NCBI GenBank assembly: GCA_018268035.1
Contig: JAFDXI010000089.1
Span: 83,007 to 147,006 of the forward strand
DNA length: 64,000 bases
Reading direction: 5' to 3'
DNA from: Bacteroidota bacterium
GTDB taxonomy: Bacteria > Bacteroidota > Bacteroidia > Chitinophagales > Chitinophagaceae
Within the stretch, counting starts at the first letter, position 1, and each line of letters begins with the position of its first letter. The notes under the pieces are model-generated. The model was not told where the DNA came from, made no database searches, and saw nothing but the letters and a program-made list of their open reading frames with translations. Made by a program: the position numbers and the translations under genes. Shown in pieces: positions 51,871 through 61,098 of this stretch.

Positions 51871-54477
51871 ATGAAACGATTAGCGGCCATTTTATTGGCA
51901 GTAATTACTGTTTGTGGTACTTCTGTATTTGCACAATCGGGAGTAACATCAAATTATGATCAGCATGAGGCATTTGCACCTCTCTTCTACCCTTCTAATG
52001 GTAACGAATATCGCAGCGCAAGTGGCGCTCCCGGTCCTGCTTATTGGCAAAACCGTGCAGATTATAAAATCAATGTAACGTTGGATACAGCGGCACAAAA
52101 GGTTGCTGGTACAGTAATCATCACTTATAAAAACAACAGCCCGGAAAGCCTTCCTTTTCTTTGGTTGCAACTGGATCAAAATATTTACAGGGAAGATTCA
52201 AGGGCTCAGGCTACCACCAAATTAACCGGTGGTCGTTGGGCTAACCGCGCTTTTACACAAGGTGATGAATTAAAATCTGTACAGGTCATTACTGATGGTA
52301 AAGCATCTAATGTAAAATATATTGTCAGTGACACCCGTATGCAGGTTTGGTTGCCAAAAGCGCTTGCTGCAAAAACAGGTACTGTTCAGTTGAAAATTGA
52401 TTATTCATTTTCTGTACCTGAATATGGCACAGACCGTATGGCAAGACTGAACACAAAAAATGGGTGGATTTATGAAATTGCACAATGGTATCCACGCATG
52501 TGTGTGTTTGATGATGTGTTAGGTTGGAACACATTGCCTTATCTTGGTGCAGGTGAATTTTATTTAGAATATGGTAATATTGATTATACCATCACAGCTC
52601 CTTCTAACCTGATTGTGGTTGGTTCCGGTGAACTGCAAAACCCAACTGAAGTTTATACTTCTGCAGTTGCTGCAAAACTTGCACAGGCAAAAACAAGTGA
52701 CAAAACAGTCACCATCGTAAGTGCTGATGATTTAAAAGGCACATCTTATCATCCAAATAAATCATCTCTGACCTGGCATTTTATATGTAAAGAAACAAGA
52801 GATGTGGCATGGGCTGCTTCAAAAGCATTTATATGGGATGGCGCAAGGATTAATTTACCAAGCGGAAAGATAGCACTGGCACAATCAGTTTATCCTGAAG
52901 AAAGTGCCGGGGATAGCGCATGGGGACGTTCTACAGAATTTGTAAAAGGCTGTATTGAATTGTATTCAAAAGAGTGGTATGAATTCACTTATCCTTCTGC
53001 AACTAATGTGGCAGGCCGTGTGGGTGGTATGGAATATCCTGGCATTGTCTTTTGTTCTTACAGATCAAGACAAGGTGGATTATGGGGTGTAACCAATCAT
53101 GAATTTGGCCACAACTGGTTCCCTATGATTGTGGGCAGCAATGAAAGGAAATATCCCTGGATGGATGAAGGTTTTAATACATTCATCAATGGTGTTGATA
53201 CTAAAGTTTTCAACAATGGCGAGTTTGATGAAAAGAGTGATGCACAAAGAATGGCCAACTATATGTTCAGCAAAAATGCAGATCCTATTCTCACTATTCC
53301 GGATGTAACACAGGCTAACTTTTTGGGCATTGCTGCATACGTAAAACCAGGAATGGGTTTAGATATTTTACGTGATCATATCCTGGGTCATGAGCGCTTT
53401 GACTCAGCATTCAGGACTTATATTTCAAGATGGGCATTTAAACATCCAACACCTTATGATTTCTTCAGGACAATGGAAAATGTTGGTGGTGAAGACCTCT
53501 CATATTTCTGGCGTGGTTGGTTCATGACTAATGATAAACTTGACCAGGGTGTAACAGATATTAAATATGTTGATGATGACCCTGCAAAAGGTGCCATCAT
53601 TACAATTGTGAATAATGAACAAATGGTATTGCCGGTTCCAATGCTAATAGAACAGGCTAATGGTAAAAAAGAGAATATTACTTTGCCTGTTGAAATCTGG
53701 CAACGTGGTGGCAAATGGACTTTCGAATATCCCTCTACTTCAGAAATTACAAAAGTTACTATTGACCCCAATCATGATTATCCTGATATCAATCCATCTA
53801 ATAACGAATTATCAGGCAAACCTAAAAAACCAATTCCTGCCGGAACTACTGCAATTGATGTGATCAATAAATACATCAATGCAATTGGTGGTGCAGATCA
53901 AATCAATGCTGTCCAGGATTACAGCTATGCAGCAAAAGGATCAGTCCAGGGACAGGATATTAATTTTTTAAGGGAATACAAAATTCCAGGTAAAATGTTA
54001 TTAAAGATTGATTTGCCATCAATGAATGCAACTGTACAGAAATTAGTTGTTAATGGTGATAAAGTTTCACTTACAGGTATGGGTGGCAATGTAGCACCGG
54101 TAAGCGATAATGACAAAGCACTCTATATGGAGTCTGCAGTCCCATTTCCTGAAACCAATTATAGCAAAACAGGATACAGCCTGCAACTTGCTCCAGATTT
54201 TGTTACCGTTGACGGGAAAGATGCATATATGGTTACAATAACATCTCCTGCTGGTGAAACAACAAATTCTTACTATGATGCACAAACAGGTTTAAAATTA
54301 AAATCAGTGAGTAAAGAAGATGAGGGAAATTCATCAACATATACTTATTCAAACTACAAAGAAGTAAGTGGCATCATGGTGCCTTATACTCAAAATTTAT
54401 CTCAACAGTTTGATATTACTTTAAATGCTACTGATGTAAAAATAAACAGTGGTTTAAAAGATGAAGATTTTCAATAA
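51871..54477 (+). CDS. Secreted M1-family metallopeptidase
   Basis: 868 aa from ATG 51871, the start of a clean signal peptide ([20 protein letters not shown]); the frame extends upstream to 51823. The M1 catalytic core has HEFGHNWFP at 410-418 and Glu433 (WMDEGFNTF), giving the HExxH-x18-E zinc site. Family-typical GGMEYPG is at about 387-393. Residues about 680-868 form a separate beta-rich C-terminal domain (ISPEEKL-like outer-membrane lipoprotein fold with [14 protein letters not shown] strands). Likely periplasmic or secreted aminopeptidase for nutrient peptides. A bidirectional terminator follows. Confidence 0.92.
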   Translation: MKRLAAILLAVITVCGTSVFAQSGVTSNYDQHEAFAPLFYPSNGNEYRSASGAPGPAYWQNRADYKINVTLDTAAQKVAGTVIITYKNNSPESLPFLWLQLDQNIYREDSRAQATTKLTGGRWANRAFTQGDELKSVQVITDGKASNVKYIVSDTRMQVWLPKALAAKTGTVQLKIDYSFSVPEYGTDRMARLNTKNGWIYEIAQWYPRMCVFDDVLGWNTLPYLGAGEFYLEYGNIDYTITAPSNLIVVGSGELQNPTEVYTSAVAAKLAQAKTSDKTVTIVSADDLKGTSYHPNKSSLTWHFICKETRDVAWAASKAFIWDGARINLPSGKIALAQSVYPEESAGDSAWGRSTEFVKGCIELYSKEWYEFTYPSATNVAGRVGGMEYPGIVFCSYRSRQGGLWGVTNHEFGHNWFPMIVGSNERKYPWMDEGFNTFINGVDTKVFNNGEFDEKSDAQRMANYMFSKNADPILTIPDVTQANFLGIAAYVKPGMGLDILRDHILGHERFDSAFRTYISRWAFKHPTPYDFFRTMENVGGEDLSYFWRGWFMTNDKLDQGVTDIKYVDDDPAKGAIITIVNNEQMVLPVPMLIEQANGKKENITLPVEIWQRGGKWTFEYPSTSEITKVTIDPNHDYPDINPSNNELSGKPKKPIPAGTTAIDVINKYINAIGGADQINAVQDYSYAAKGSVQGQDINFLREYKIPGKMLLKIDLPSMNATVQKLVVNGDKVSLTGMGGNVAPVSDNDKALYMESAVPFPETNYSKTGYSLQLAPDFVTVDGKDAYMVTITSPAGETTNSYYDAQTGLKLKSVSKEDEGNSSTYTYSNYKEVSGIMVPYTQNLSQQFDITLNATDVKINSGLKDEDFQ

Positions 54478-54496
54478 TTTCATCAAATAAAATGAA

Positions 54497-54523
54497 AAAA
54501 GCGGGGTTATCTTCCCCGCTTTT
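54497..54523. terminator. Bidirectional terminator between the M1 peptidase and serA
   Basis: AAAAGCGGGG (54497-54506), loop TTATCTT, CCCCGCTTTT (54514-54523). Perfect 10-bp stem with A and T tracts on the two sides, between convergent genes, so it can serve both. Confidence 0.85.
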
Positions 54524-54548
54524 CTTATTACCATTTTTCTAAAATCAG

Positions 54549-55796
54549 TTAATACAACATCCTTACTTTAATTGTTTCTTTCACATCTTTCAACAGTTCC
54601 ATAGCTTTTTTAGACAGTTGCCTGTCCACATCCAAAACTACATAACCAATATCGTCATTGGTTTTTAAATATTGTCCGAGGATATTGATATTATGATTGG
54701 ACAACTGTGTATTGATAGCGCTCAACACACCAGGCACATTATTATGAATATGTAAAATGCGGTGCCCTTTTTCAACAGGAGGCAGGCTGATAGCAGGCAC
54801 TGTATGTGAGCCATTGGTCACACCTTTTTCGAGAAACTGGAATAGTTTATTGCTCACGTCTTCTCCGATATTTTCCTGCGCTTCCTCAGTAGAGCCACCG
54901 ATATGCGGTGTTAGAATCACATTTGACAACCCCTGCAAAGGAACTGAAAAGCTATCACCATTTTTCTCAGGCTCCCATGGAAAAACATCAATTGCAGCAC
55001 CACTTAAAGCGCCTTCCTGCAAAGATTTAGCAAGTGCATCAAGGTCAACCACTTTACCCCTAGCATAGTTGATGAGGATAGCACCTTTCTTGAAAAATTT
55101 TATATTGTTTTTGTTGATGAGATTTTTTGTTTGTGCTGTTTCAGGCACATGCAGCGAAACAATATCTGCCTGTGATAATAAATCTTTTAAATTTTTAGCA
55201 GCATGTGCATTACCTAATGGCAGTTTTGTCTCCACATCATAAAACAATACTTTCATTCCAAGACCTTCTGATAACACACTTACCTGAGAGCCAATATTGC
55301 CATAACCAACAATACCTAAAGTTTTACCTCTTAGTTCATAGCTACCTTTGGATTCCTTTCTCCAAATACCTTCATGTGCAGCTTTATTTTTATCCGGGAT
55401 ACGACGGATAAGCATAATGCTCAAACCAATAATCAATTCTGCAACGCTACGCGTATTGCTGTAGGGAGCATTAAATACAACTACGCCATGATGCATGGCT
55501 GCATCCAGATCCACCTGGTTTACACCGATACAAAAACAACCAATTGCCTGTAGTTTCTTAGCAGCATCCAATACCCTTGCTGTTACTTTTGTTTTGGACC
55601 GTATGCCCAACAGGTGAACATCTTTAATTTGTTTTACAAGTTCATCTTCCGATAATGCGCCGCTGATTTTTTTAATATTGACATAACCATTATGTTTGAA
55701 AAGTTCGACTGCTTTATCACTGATATTTTCCAGAAAAAGAATATTGATTTTTTCTTTTGGATAAGATGTTTTATTGTCCATTTTGCTTGCTTGCAT
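54549..55796 (-). CDS. serA: D-3-phosphoglycerate dehydrogenase
   Basis: 415 aa, first committed step of serine synthesis. Start ATG 55796 (ATG 55781 also possible). NAD-binding GIVGYGNIGSQVSVLSEGLG (about 157-176), catalytic Arg in INYARGKVVD, Glu in WEPEKNGD region and His in LTPHIGGSTEEAQ. The C-terminal ACT domain (about 340-415; HIHNNVPGVLSAINTQLSNH) indicates the E. coli-like type with allosteric control by serine. The W-E-P-E segment matches E. coli SerA. Minus strand, following rpmE2 by 98 bp. Confidence 0.95.
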   Translation of the reverse strand: MQASKMDNKTSYPKEKINILFLENISDKAVELFKHNGYVNIKKISGALSEDELVKQIKDVHLLGIRSKTKVTARVLDAAKKLQAIGCFCIGVNQVDLDAAMHHGVVVFNAPYSNTRSVAELIIGLSIMLIRRIPDKNKAAHEGIWRKESKGSYELRGKTLGIVGYGNIGSQVSVLSEGLGMKVLFYDVETKLPLGNAHAAKNLKDLLSQADIVSLHVPETAQTKNLINKNNIKFFKKGAILINYARGKVVDLDALAKSLQEGALSGAAIDVFPWEPEKNGDSFSVPLQGLSNVILTPHIGGSTEEAQENIGEDVSNKLFQFLEKGVTNGSHTVPAISLPPVEKGHRILHIHNNVPGVLSAINTQLSNHNINILGQYLKTNDDIGYVVLDVDRQLSKKAMELLKDVKETIKVRMLY

Positions 55797-55854
55797 CAAA
55801 GAAAATTAATCTTTGAATTGTTTTGGTGAGATAAAGGGAGTTGTTATTAACAAA

Positions 55855-55879
55855 AATCCCCCCGTTTGCCGGAGGGATT
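55855..55879 (-). terminator. Terminator of rpmE2
   Basis: On the minus strand AATCCC-x-CCG ... CGG-x-GGGATT folds with one mismatch and is followed by TTTTT. It lies 16 bp after the rpmE2 stop. Confidence 0.7.
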
Positions 55880-55894
55880 GATATGTAAGTTTTT

Positions 55895-56146
55895 TTATTT
55901 TTTCTTTTCGTAACGCTTGCGGAACTTTTCGATACGCCCGGCTGTGTCCACCAATACGTTTTTACCAGTAAAAAACGGATGCGATGTATTCGAAATTTCA
56001 AGCTTTATCAAAGGGTATTCGTTACCATCTTCCCATTTCACTGTCTCTTTTGAAGAAGCTGTTGAACGGCTTAAAAATGCATAGCCATTACTCATATCTT
56101 TAAATACTACCGGCTTATAACCCTTTGGATGAATATCTTTCTGCAT
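55895..56146 (-). CDS. rpmE2: 50S ribosomal protein L31 type B
   Basis: 83 aa. [19 protein letters not shown] and [18 protein letters not shown] are the L31 hallmarks. The CxxC pairs of type A L31 are absent (zinc-free, type B, with the longer loop [10 protein letters not shown]). In many bacteria the zinc-free paralogue is induced by zinc limitation; Bacteroidota usually have only this form, so constitutive use is more likely here. A well-formed promoter and a leader hairpin precede the gene. Confidence 0.95.
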   Translation of the reverse strand: MQKDIHPKGYKPVVFKDMSNGYAFLSRSTASSKETVKWEDGNEYPLIKLEISNTSHPFFTGKNVLVDTAGRIEKFRKRYEKKK

Positions 56147-56160
56147 AATTGATGTTTATT

Positions 56161-56180
56161 AATACGGATTTTGCCGTATT
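56161..56180 (-). promoter_or_regulatory. Leader hairpin of rpmE2
   Basis: AATACGG-ATTTTG-CCGTATT at 56161-56180 is a perfect 7-bp stem with a 6-nt loop, lying between the predicted transcription start and the rpmE2 ATG, ending 14 nt before the start codon. It could be the site of autogenous control by L31, or simply block initiation until unfolded. Confidence 0.4.
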
Positions 56181-56194
56181 TGTTAAAAGGAGCG

Positions 56195-56225
56195 CAAAGA
56201 TAAGGGTATGCAACTTTTAATCCAA
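56195..56225 (-). promoter_or_regulatory. Bacteroidota-type promoter of rpmE2
   Basis: On the minus strand: TTG (56223-56225), a 20-bp spacer, and TATCTTTG (56195-56202), an exact TAnnTTTG. This is the best match to the phylum-specific sigma-A consensus in the window. Confidence 0.6.
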
Positions 56226-56544
56226 ATGAAATAGTTAAAATTATGATTTCCCTTTGGCCCAATATAAAATTATCAAAACCGCTTTCTATTAATTTCGGTC
56301 ATCAGAATAGCCATGAAATAATCCGGTAAGAAATGGCTCAAAAATATTCGTATCGTGTTCGCTATTCCAATACAGCAAGTAACAATTAGAAAAGATTACC
56401 CGACTAATGTTCCTGATTCTTTAAAATAAGTCATAACATTTTTGTTTGCAAAAAAAGGGGAGTTTAATTATCAATAAGCCTGCCACCTTATGATAAAATA
56501 AAGGTTTGAAAGGTTTTTGTAACTTCAACTGTAAATTTTCCCTC
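56226..56544. other. Intergenic region, nothing recognised
   Basis: About 320 bp upstream of the four-helix membrane protein, AT-rich. No gene, RNA or repeat found by eye. Confidence 0.5.
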
Positions 56545-57042
56545 ATGTCAAATACAGAAAGCGAAGAAGCCGGGCTACGCCGCAAAATCAAAATTGTTAT
56601 CCTCCTTACCATTATTGGTTTATTACTAAATGGCATTTCTGCGATACCGCTACGCAAAGAGTTGAACATATTGTTGTCCAATCCTGATGCCCTCCCACCC
56701 TTGCTCCGCGATTGGTGGGTTTATGTAAACAAAGGCATCAAAGAGACAAGTAAAAATTATCCGTTTATGCGTTATGGGTTTGACTGGCTTGCATTTGCAC
56801 ATTTACTAATTGCTATCGCATTTCTTGGCCCATTAAAGGACCCCATTAAAAATGAATGGGTCGTTCGCTGGGGCGCAATAGCATCGGCGCTTAGTGTGTT
56901 CATGGCATTGGGATGGGAAAGGGAGCGCAACATCCCATTATGGTGGTCATTTATTGATGCATCCATTGCTTTTATTGCATTTATCATTTTACTGCTTTGT
57001 AATAACTGGATTAAGAAACTAAAAAAGATAACACCTGCATGA
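56545..57042 (+). CDS. Four-helix membrane protein, unknown
   Basis: 165 aa from ATG 56545 (MSNTESEEAG); the frame extends to 56506 but the added residues look non-coding. Membrane helices at about 17-36 (IVILLTIIGLLLNGISAIP), 79-96 (WLAFAHLLIAIAFLGPL), 108-122 and 131-152. A conserved-looking WVYVNKGIKET segment lies between the first two helices, probably extracytoplasmic, and RERNIPLWWSFID between the last two. I recall similar hypothetical proteins in Chitinophagaceae but know no function. Confidence 0.7.
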   Translation: MSNTESEEAGLRRKIKIVILLTIIGLLLNGISAIPLRKELNILLSNPDALPPLLRDWWVYVNKGIKETSKNYPFMRYGFDWLAFAHLLIAIAFLGPLKDPIKNEWVVRWGAIASALSVFMALGWERERNIPLWWSFIDASIAFIAFIILLLCNNWIKKLKKITPA

Positions 57043-57444
57043 TAACCATTTTAATCTCTGCATATGAATATTATTTCTTGTGTAAATAAAAAAAAATTAC
57101 ACTTGTAGTTATTCATGATTTATTTTTTTCTTCTACGGTTAATATCCAAAAATAAATAAGGTTAATCTCATTTAAAACAAACAGGAAATAATTCATCACA
57201 AACCAGTAAACAGCTCGTTTGCGAACGGGCAGAAAAAGATTCAATGACTATTATCAGGAATATCATATATTATTTATTGCATTAACACATTGGATAAAGA
57301 CATTTTGCTGAAATTGTAATGATTTACACCAAACATTATAAAACTATCCGTAAATAAAAAAATAAGGTTGTAAGATTGCGACTTAATAATTTCTACTTAG
57401 TAAAGATTTAAAAAATAAGATTTAATCAAACACAAAAAAATTAA
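57043..57444. other. Intergenic region upstream of the paralogue array
   Basis: 402 bp, very AT-rich, with no gene. A small imperfect hairpin (GCTCGTT-TGCG-AACGGGC around 57213-57230) is the only structure noticed. Confidence 0.5.
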
Positions 57445-58197
57445 ATGGACGTTCATCATCATCCCAATGTAGAAAAAAAAAGTTTCAAAGAATATTTCTT
57501 AGAATTCATCATGATATTTCTTGCAGTAACACTAGGTTTTATTGCAGAGAATATCCGGGAAACACTAGTAGAAAGGGACACCGCTAAGAAATATGTCGAA
57601 TCGTTTTATGAAGATTTAAAAGCAGATACTGCAAGGATAAACGATTTTGCTGATTATGATGATGCGAAGCTTGCTACATTAAATAATCTAAATAATTGTT
57701 TTGCCACTGTTTCAAAAAATTATAAATCTACATCCTGCTTATTGGAAATCATGAAAATTTCTACATTTAACCGTGTATATAAAATAACAGACCGTACGCT
57801 AAATCAGCTCACTAATGCCGGAGGATTTAAGTTTCTGAAAAATGAAGATGCCGACAGTATCCTTGCTTATGAAAATAGTTTTGAAGAATTCCAGGACTTT
57901 CAGTCAACAGTTTACCAGGAGGCTCAGGATAAAGTGAGAACAACTTTTGACCAATTGGTTAATTTTTCCGCAAATGTTCAAATGTTCAAACCAAACGGCA
58001 GCAGGATAGATTTAAATTTTAACTCCAAAGATGTTACCATGCCTTTGCTGCATGATGCCTCCTTACTCAATAAATATTTCAATGAGCTTTTGCTGTATTA
58101 TCGCGTAACGTATAACCACAGGGCCAGATTAGAAGAACTAAAAGAATATCAAATTCGGCTGATAAACTATTTTAAAAACAAGTATAACTACAATTGA
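57445..58197 (+). CDS. MEVHHHPH-family membrane protein, copy 1
   Basis: 250 aa. Short cytoplasmic N-terminus MDVHHHPNVEKKSFKEYF with a His-rich, possibly metal-binding start. One membrane helix (about 18-37, LEFIMIFLAVTLGFIAEN). A long soluble C-terminal region follows, rich in acidic and aromatic residues and mostly helical. The first 45 residues are nearly identical to copy 2, while the C-terminal domains have diverged strongly. The family is multiplied in this region. Function unknown; an N-in topology would put the large domain in the periplasm. Confidence 0.8.
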   Translation: MDVHHHPNVEKKSFKEYFLEFIMIFLAVTLGFIAENIRETLVERDTAKKYVESFYEDLKADTARINDFADYDDAKLATLNNLNNCFATVSKNYKSTSCLLEIMKISTFNRVYKITDRTLNQLTNAGGFKFLKNEDADSILAYENSFEEFQDFQSTVYQEAQDKVRTTFDQLVNFSANVQMFKPNGSRIDLNFNSKDVTMPLLHDASLLNKYFNELLLYYRVTYNHRARLEELKEYQIRLINYFKNKYNYN

Positions 58198-58239
58198 CAG
58201 AATAAAATTGCTTTTTCTAATTATCAAACCAAAAATTAA

Positions 58240-58986
58240 ATGGAAGTACATCATCACCCGCATGTAGAAAAGAAAGGATTCAAAGAATATTTTTTAGAAT
58301 TCTTAATGATATTTCTTGCCGTTACGCTCGGCTTTTTTGCGGAGAATATCCGTGAACATCTCGATGATAACGCAAAAGAAAAAGAATATATAAAATCACT
58401 CGTTGACGACCTTAAAGTTGACCAACAAATTTTAGCGCAAAACATTTCATCGGTTCAATCGGGTATTTCAATGATGGATAGCATGATTATTATTTTAGAC
58501 CATCCTTCGTTACTTTCAAACAATATAGGAGAATTATATTATCTCGCAAGATTATCGCCGCGGCTGCAGCCTTTAGCCATCAATGATAAAACTTTTCAGC
58601 AGTTAAAAAATTCGGGCAATTTCAGGCTTATTAAAAATATCAGCGCTTCTAATAAAATCATGGAATACTATAACACCATTCCGCTGGTGCGTTTACTGGA
58701 ATCAATTAATGAAACAGAGTTTACTCAATATAAAACTGCTGCAGCAAAAATTTTTAAACCTGAAATTTTTATCAGTACAGAAGTTGAAGGCAATGAAATA
58801 AAAAGAGTAAATGGTAATCCGCTTTTGCGAACAACGGATAATGAATTACTGCAAGAGCTATCTGTTTTTGCGGTATATATGCACGGAACAAAAAAAGGAG
58901 TGCTTGATGCGGATGAAAAAATGAAACAATCAGGCGAGGAGTTGATTAACTTTTTGCAAAAAGAATATCAGTTGAAAAATGAATAA
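58240..58986 (+). CDS. MEVHHHPH-family membrane protein, copy 2
   Basis: 248 aa, 42 bp after copy 1, same direction. MEVHHHPHVEKKGFKEYF, membrane helix about 18-37 (LEFLMIFLAVTLGFFAEN), then a helical domain (DDLKVDQQILAQNISSVQSG and others; QLKNSGNFRLIKN resembles QLTNAGGFKFLKN in copy 1). The shared motif Q-L-x-N-[SA]-G-x-F-[RK]-x-[IL]-K-N and the overall length show true paralogy beyond the N-terminus. No catalytic motif seen. Likely a periplasm-facing bitopic protein. Confidence 0.8.
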   Translation: MEVHHHPHVEKKGFKEYFLEFLMIFLAVTLGFFAENIREHLDDNAKEKEYIKSLVDDLKVDQQILAQNISSVQSGISMMDSMIIILDHPSLLSNNIGELYYLARLSPRLQPLAINDKTFQQLKNSGNFRLIKNISASNKIMEYYNTIPLVRLLESINETEFTQYKTAAAKIFKPEIFISTEVEGNEIKRVNGNPLLRTTDNELLQELSVFAVYMHGTKKGVLDADEKMKQSGEELINFLQKEYQLKNE

Positions 58987-59009
58987 AAATTTTGCTTTCA
59001 ATTAAAAAA

Positions 59010-59158
59010 ATGGAAATGCATCATCATCCACATGTGTTACATGGCGAAAATCTGCCTGCCGGAAAGGCAGGGGAAAATGGAAAGCATATCTTTTTGAATT
59101 CATCATGATATTTCTTGCGGTAACGCTTGGGCTTTTTGCAGAAAATATCAGGTATTGA
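59010..59158 (+). pseudogene. Truncated and frameshifted MEVHHHPH copy 3
   Basis: Begins MEMHHHPHV in frame, then extra sequence that includes CTGCC-GGAAA-GGCAG (59056-59070) puts the conserved helix out of frame. The ATG frame ends at TGA 59106-59108, but the family helix continues recognisably in another frame (FIMIFLAVTLG, AENIR) to TGA at 59156-59158. No C-terminal domain. The inserted codons read LPAGKAG, which I recognise as the translation of a dispersed palindrome common in Bacteroidota. Confidence 0.7.
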
Positions 59159-59179
59159 AATAACCAAATAATTGTACGT

Positions 59180-60589
59180 ATGAGAAAAATAGCTTTCGTT
59201 GTATTGCTTTTTATAAACATTACCGGTTTCGCACAAACCAAGTATGTTGACAGTTTAAATTTGCACTTGACCGTAACAACAAGCCCTCTAGACAGTTTCA
59301 ATATCATTAATAAACTTTCCGAATACAACGTTGTATTTGGTAGCGGTGAAATTGATAAACCAACAGCGATTCGGCTTCTTTCCATTGCCCAAAAACTTAA
59401 AAATGATTCGTTGCTTGCTATCAGTTACAACTGGATTGGGTCTTATTTTGCATTTGTAAAAGGAGATAATACTGCAGCGCTTGAATATTATTTTAAAGCG
59501 CTGCCTTTGGCAATAAAAGAAAAAAATCAGCGGCGCATAAGTTCACTGTATTTTGATATTTCACTGGTTTATTTTACGCTTCAGAACAAGGAAGAGGCTG
59601 TAAAAAATTTACGCAAGGGCAATGAAAACCTGCCCGATGCTTCATCGCCCATGCACCTGTTTATGCTCATGCAATATCAGCGGGGTATGTCCCAGTATTA
59701 TATTCTTTCCCGTCAAAATGATTCTGCACTTTATTATGCACAACAATTATCAGCAACAAGCCTTAAGTTAAACAGTCTTTCGTTTCAATATGGAGCACTG
59801 TATTTAAGTGGACAAGTTTACATGCAAATGGGTGAAAAGGATATGGCTGAGGTTTATTTCAAAAAAGCCGTTGCGATGACGCCATTAATTGAAAGTAATG
59901 CAGGCAGGCTAATCTTTTATAGAATCTATATTCCTTTTTTGTTTAACAATGGTAATATAGATGAAGCCCGCAACCAGGCAAAGCAGTTAATGGAATTAGG
60001 AATGAGGGACAATAACAATAACATAAAGCTTTCTGCTGCAGGATTTTTGCGCCAGGCTTTTGATTCGCTTCATAAAACAGACAGCGCCTATTATTATGCA
60101 AAGATGAAAGATGCGCTAAACGATTCTATTTTTAATGAGAATAATATTAATAAAATTCAGGCAATGGAGTTTGGTGAACAACTGCGTATAATGGAAGACA
60201 ATGCAAAAAAAGCCGAAGAAGCGCTACAGCGCAAAGAAAATATTCAGTATGCATTAATTGTCTTAGGTATTGTTGTATTCATTATTATTTTTCTCTTACT
60301 CAGTCGCAGCATTATTGTAAATGAAAAATGGATTGAATTTTTAGGTGTGCTGGGATTGCTGATCGTGTTTGAATTTATCAATCTTCTTATTCATCCTTAT
60401 CTCGCAACATTTACAAATGACTCACCAATTTTTATGCTGATTGTTTTAGTTGCAATTGCTGCATTGCTTATTCCCTTGCATCATAAATTAGAAAAATGGA
60501 TAACTGAAAAAATGATAAAGAAAAATAAAAAAATAAGATTGGATGCTGCAAAAAAAACAATTGAAAAATTAGAAAAAAATAAACCATGA
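59180..60589 (+). CDS. TPR protein with C-terminal membrane helices
   Basis: 469 aa. Signal peptide (first 18 residues, ending ITGFAQ). TPR-like repeats at about 70-310 (NTAALEYYFKALPLAIKEKN, GQVYMQMGEKDMAEVYFKKA). A helix (about 330-350) leads to three membrane helices (about 353-375, 382-405, 413-435), and a Lys-rich cytoplasmic tail (KKNKKIRLDAAKKTIEKLEKNK). Similar to the sensor half of periplasmic-TPR histidine kinases but with no kinase domain; it ends with a charged coiled tail. It is embedded in the MEVHHHPH array. Confidence 0.8.
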   Translation: MRKIAFVVLLFINITGFAQTKYVDSLNLHLTVTTSPLDSFNIINKLSEYNVVFGSGEIDKPTAIRLLSIAQKLKNDSLLAISYNWIGSYFAFVKGDNTAALEYYFKALPLAIKEKNQRRISSLYFDISLVYFTLQNKEEAVKNLRKGNENLPDASSPMHLFMLMQYQRGMSQYYILSRQNDSALYYAQQLSATSLKLNSLSFQYGALYLSGQVYMQMGEKDMAEVYFKKAVAMTPLIESNAGRLIFYRIYIPFLFNNGNIDEARNQAKQLMELGMRDNNNNIKLSAAGFLRQAFDSLHKTDSAYYYAKMKDALNDSIFNENNINKIQAMEFGEQLRIMEDNAKKAEEALQRKENIQYALIVLGIVVFIIIFLLLSRSIIVNEKWIEFLGVLGLLIVFEFINLLIHPYLATFTNDSPIFMLIVLVAIAALLIPLHHKLEKWITEKMIKKNKKIRLDAAKKTIEKLEKNKP

Positions 60590-60684
60590 AGGAAAGAACA
60601 AAACAAAGAAGTATCAAACTGATTATATATATAATCGTTGGTTTTGCTGCAGCTTTTATCTGGCATCAAATAAAAAGTAATTAG
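60586..60684 (+). CDS. 32-residue single-helix membrane peptide
   Basis: The ATG at 60586 overlaps the stop of the TPR gene by 4 bp (ATGA), so it would be translated by re-initiation. 32 aa: basic start MKERTKQRSIK, one membrane helix LIIYIIVGFAAAFIWH, and a short tail. Too short for homology by eye. The coupling and the good charge distribution suggest a real subunit-like peptide, probably a partner of the TPR membrane protein. Confidence 0.5.
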   Translation: MKERTKQRSIKLIIYIIVGFAAAFIWHQIKSN

Positions 60685-60702
60685 AATTAGTAAACTGATA
60701 AC

Positions 60703-60915
60703 ATGGAAGTACATCCACACATAGCAAACCCGCCTGCCCGATGGGCTAAGAAAAATTTCAAAGAATATTTTTTGGAATTCATCATGATATTTCTTGCGGT
60801 AACGCTTAGGTTTAAAACCTTAGTAGAAATAAATATAGATTGCAAACAAAACCTTATTACCTTATTTAACAAACTGAGTGAAATTGAAAGAATAATGTTG
60901 ATGTATTTCGGTTGA
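60703..60915 (+). pseudogene. Truncated MEVHHHPH-family copy 4 with in-frame palindromic insertion
   Basis: 70 codons open. MEVHPHIANPPARWAKKNFKEYF keeps the frame through an insertion that includes CCCGCCTG (60729-60736) and a GCCC/GGGC hairpin. The membrane helix LEFIMIFLAVTL follows and the copy then diverges into an unrelated short tail. The extracytoplasmic domain is missing. It may still make a small membrane peptide, but I read it as a remnant. Confidence 0.65.
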
Positions 60916-60981
60916 ATTTTTTTTCTTTTAAAGTTAAGAGTAAAAATAAATAAGATTAAAAGCAAATACAATCAAAACTAA

Positions 60982-61066
60982 ATGGAAGTACATCATCATC
61001 CACACGTAAAAAAACTTTTTGCCGGATAGACGGGGAAAAAATTCAAAGAATTTTTTTTTAATTCTT
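60982..61066 (+). pseudogene. Degraded MEVHHHPH-family copy 5
   Basis: Starts MEVHHHPHVKK, then CTTTTTGCCGGATAGACGGG interrupts the frame with an in-frame TAG at 61027-61029. The conserved FKEYF segment follows as FKEFFF before the homology ends near 61066. Shortest of the five copies. Confidence 0.65.
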
Positions 61067-61098
61067 ATTCAACATTTATCAAAAAATAAGCACATCAA

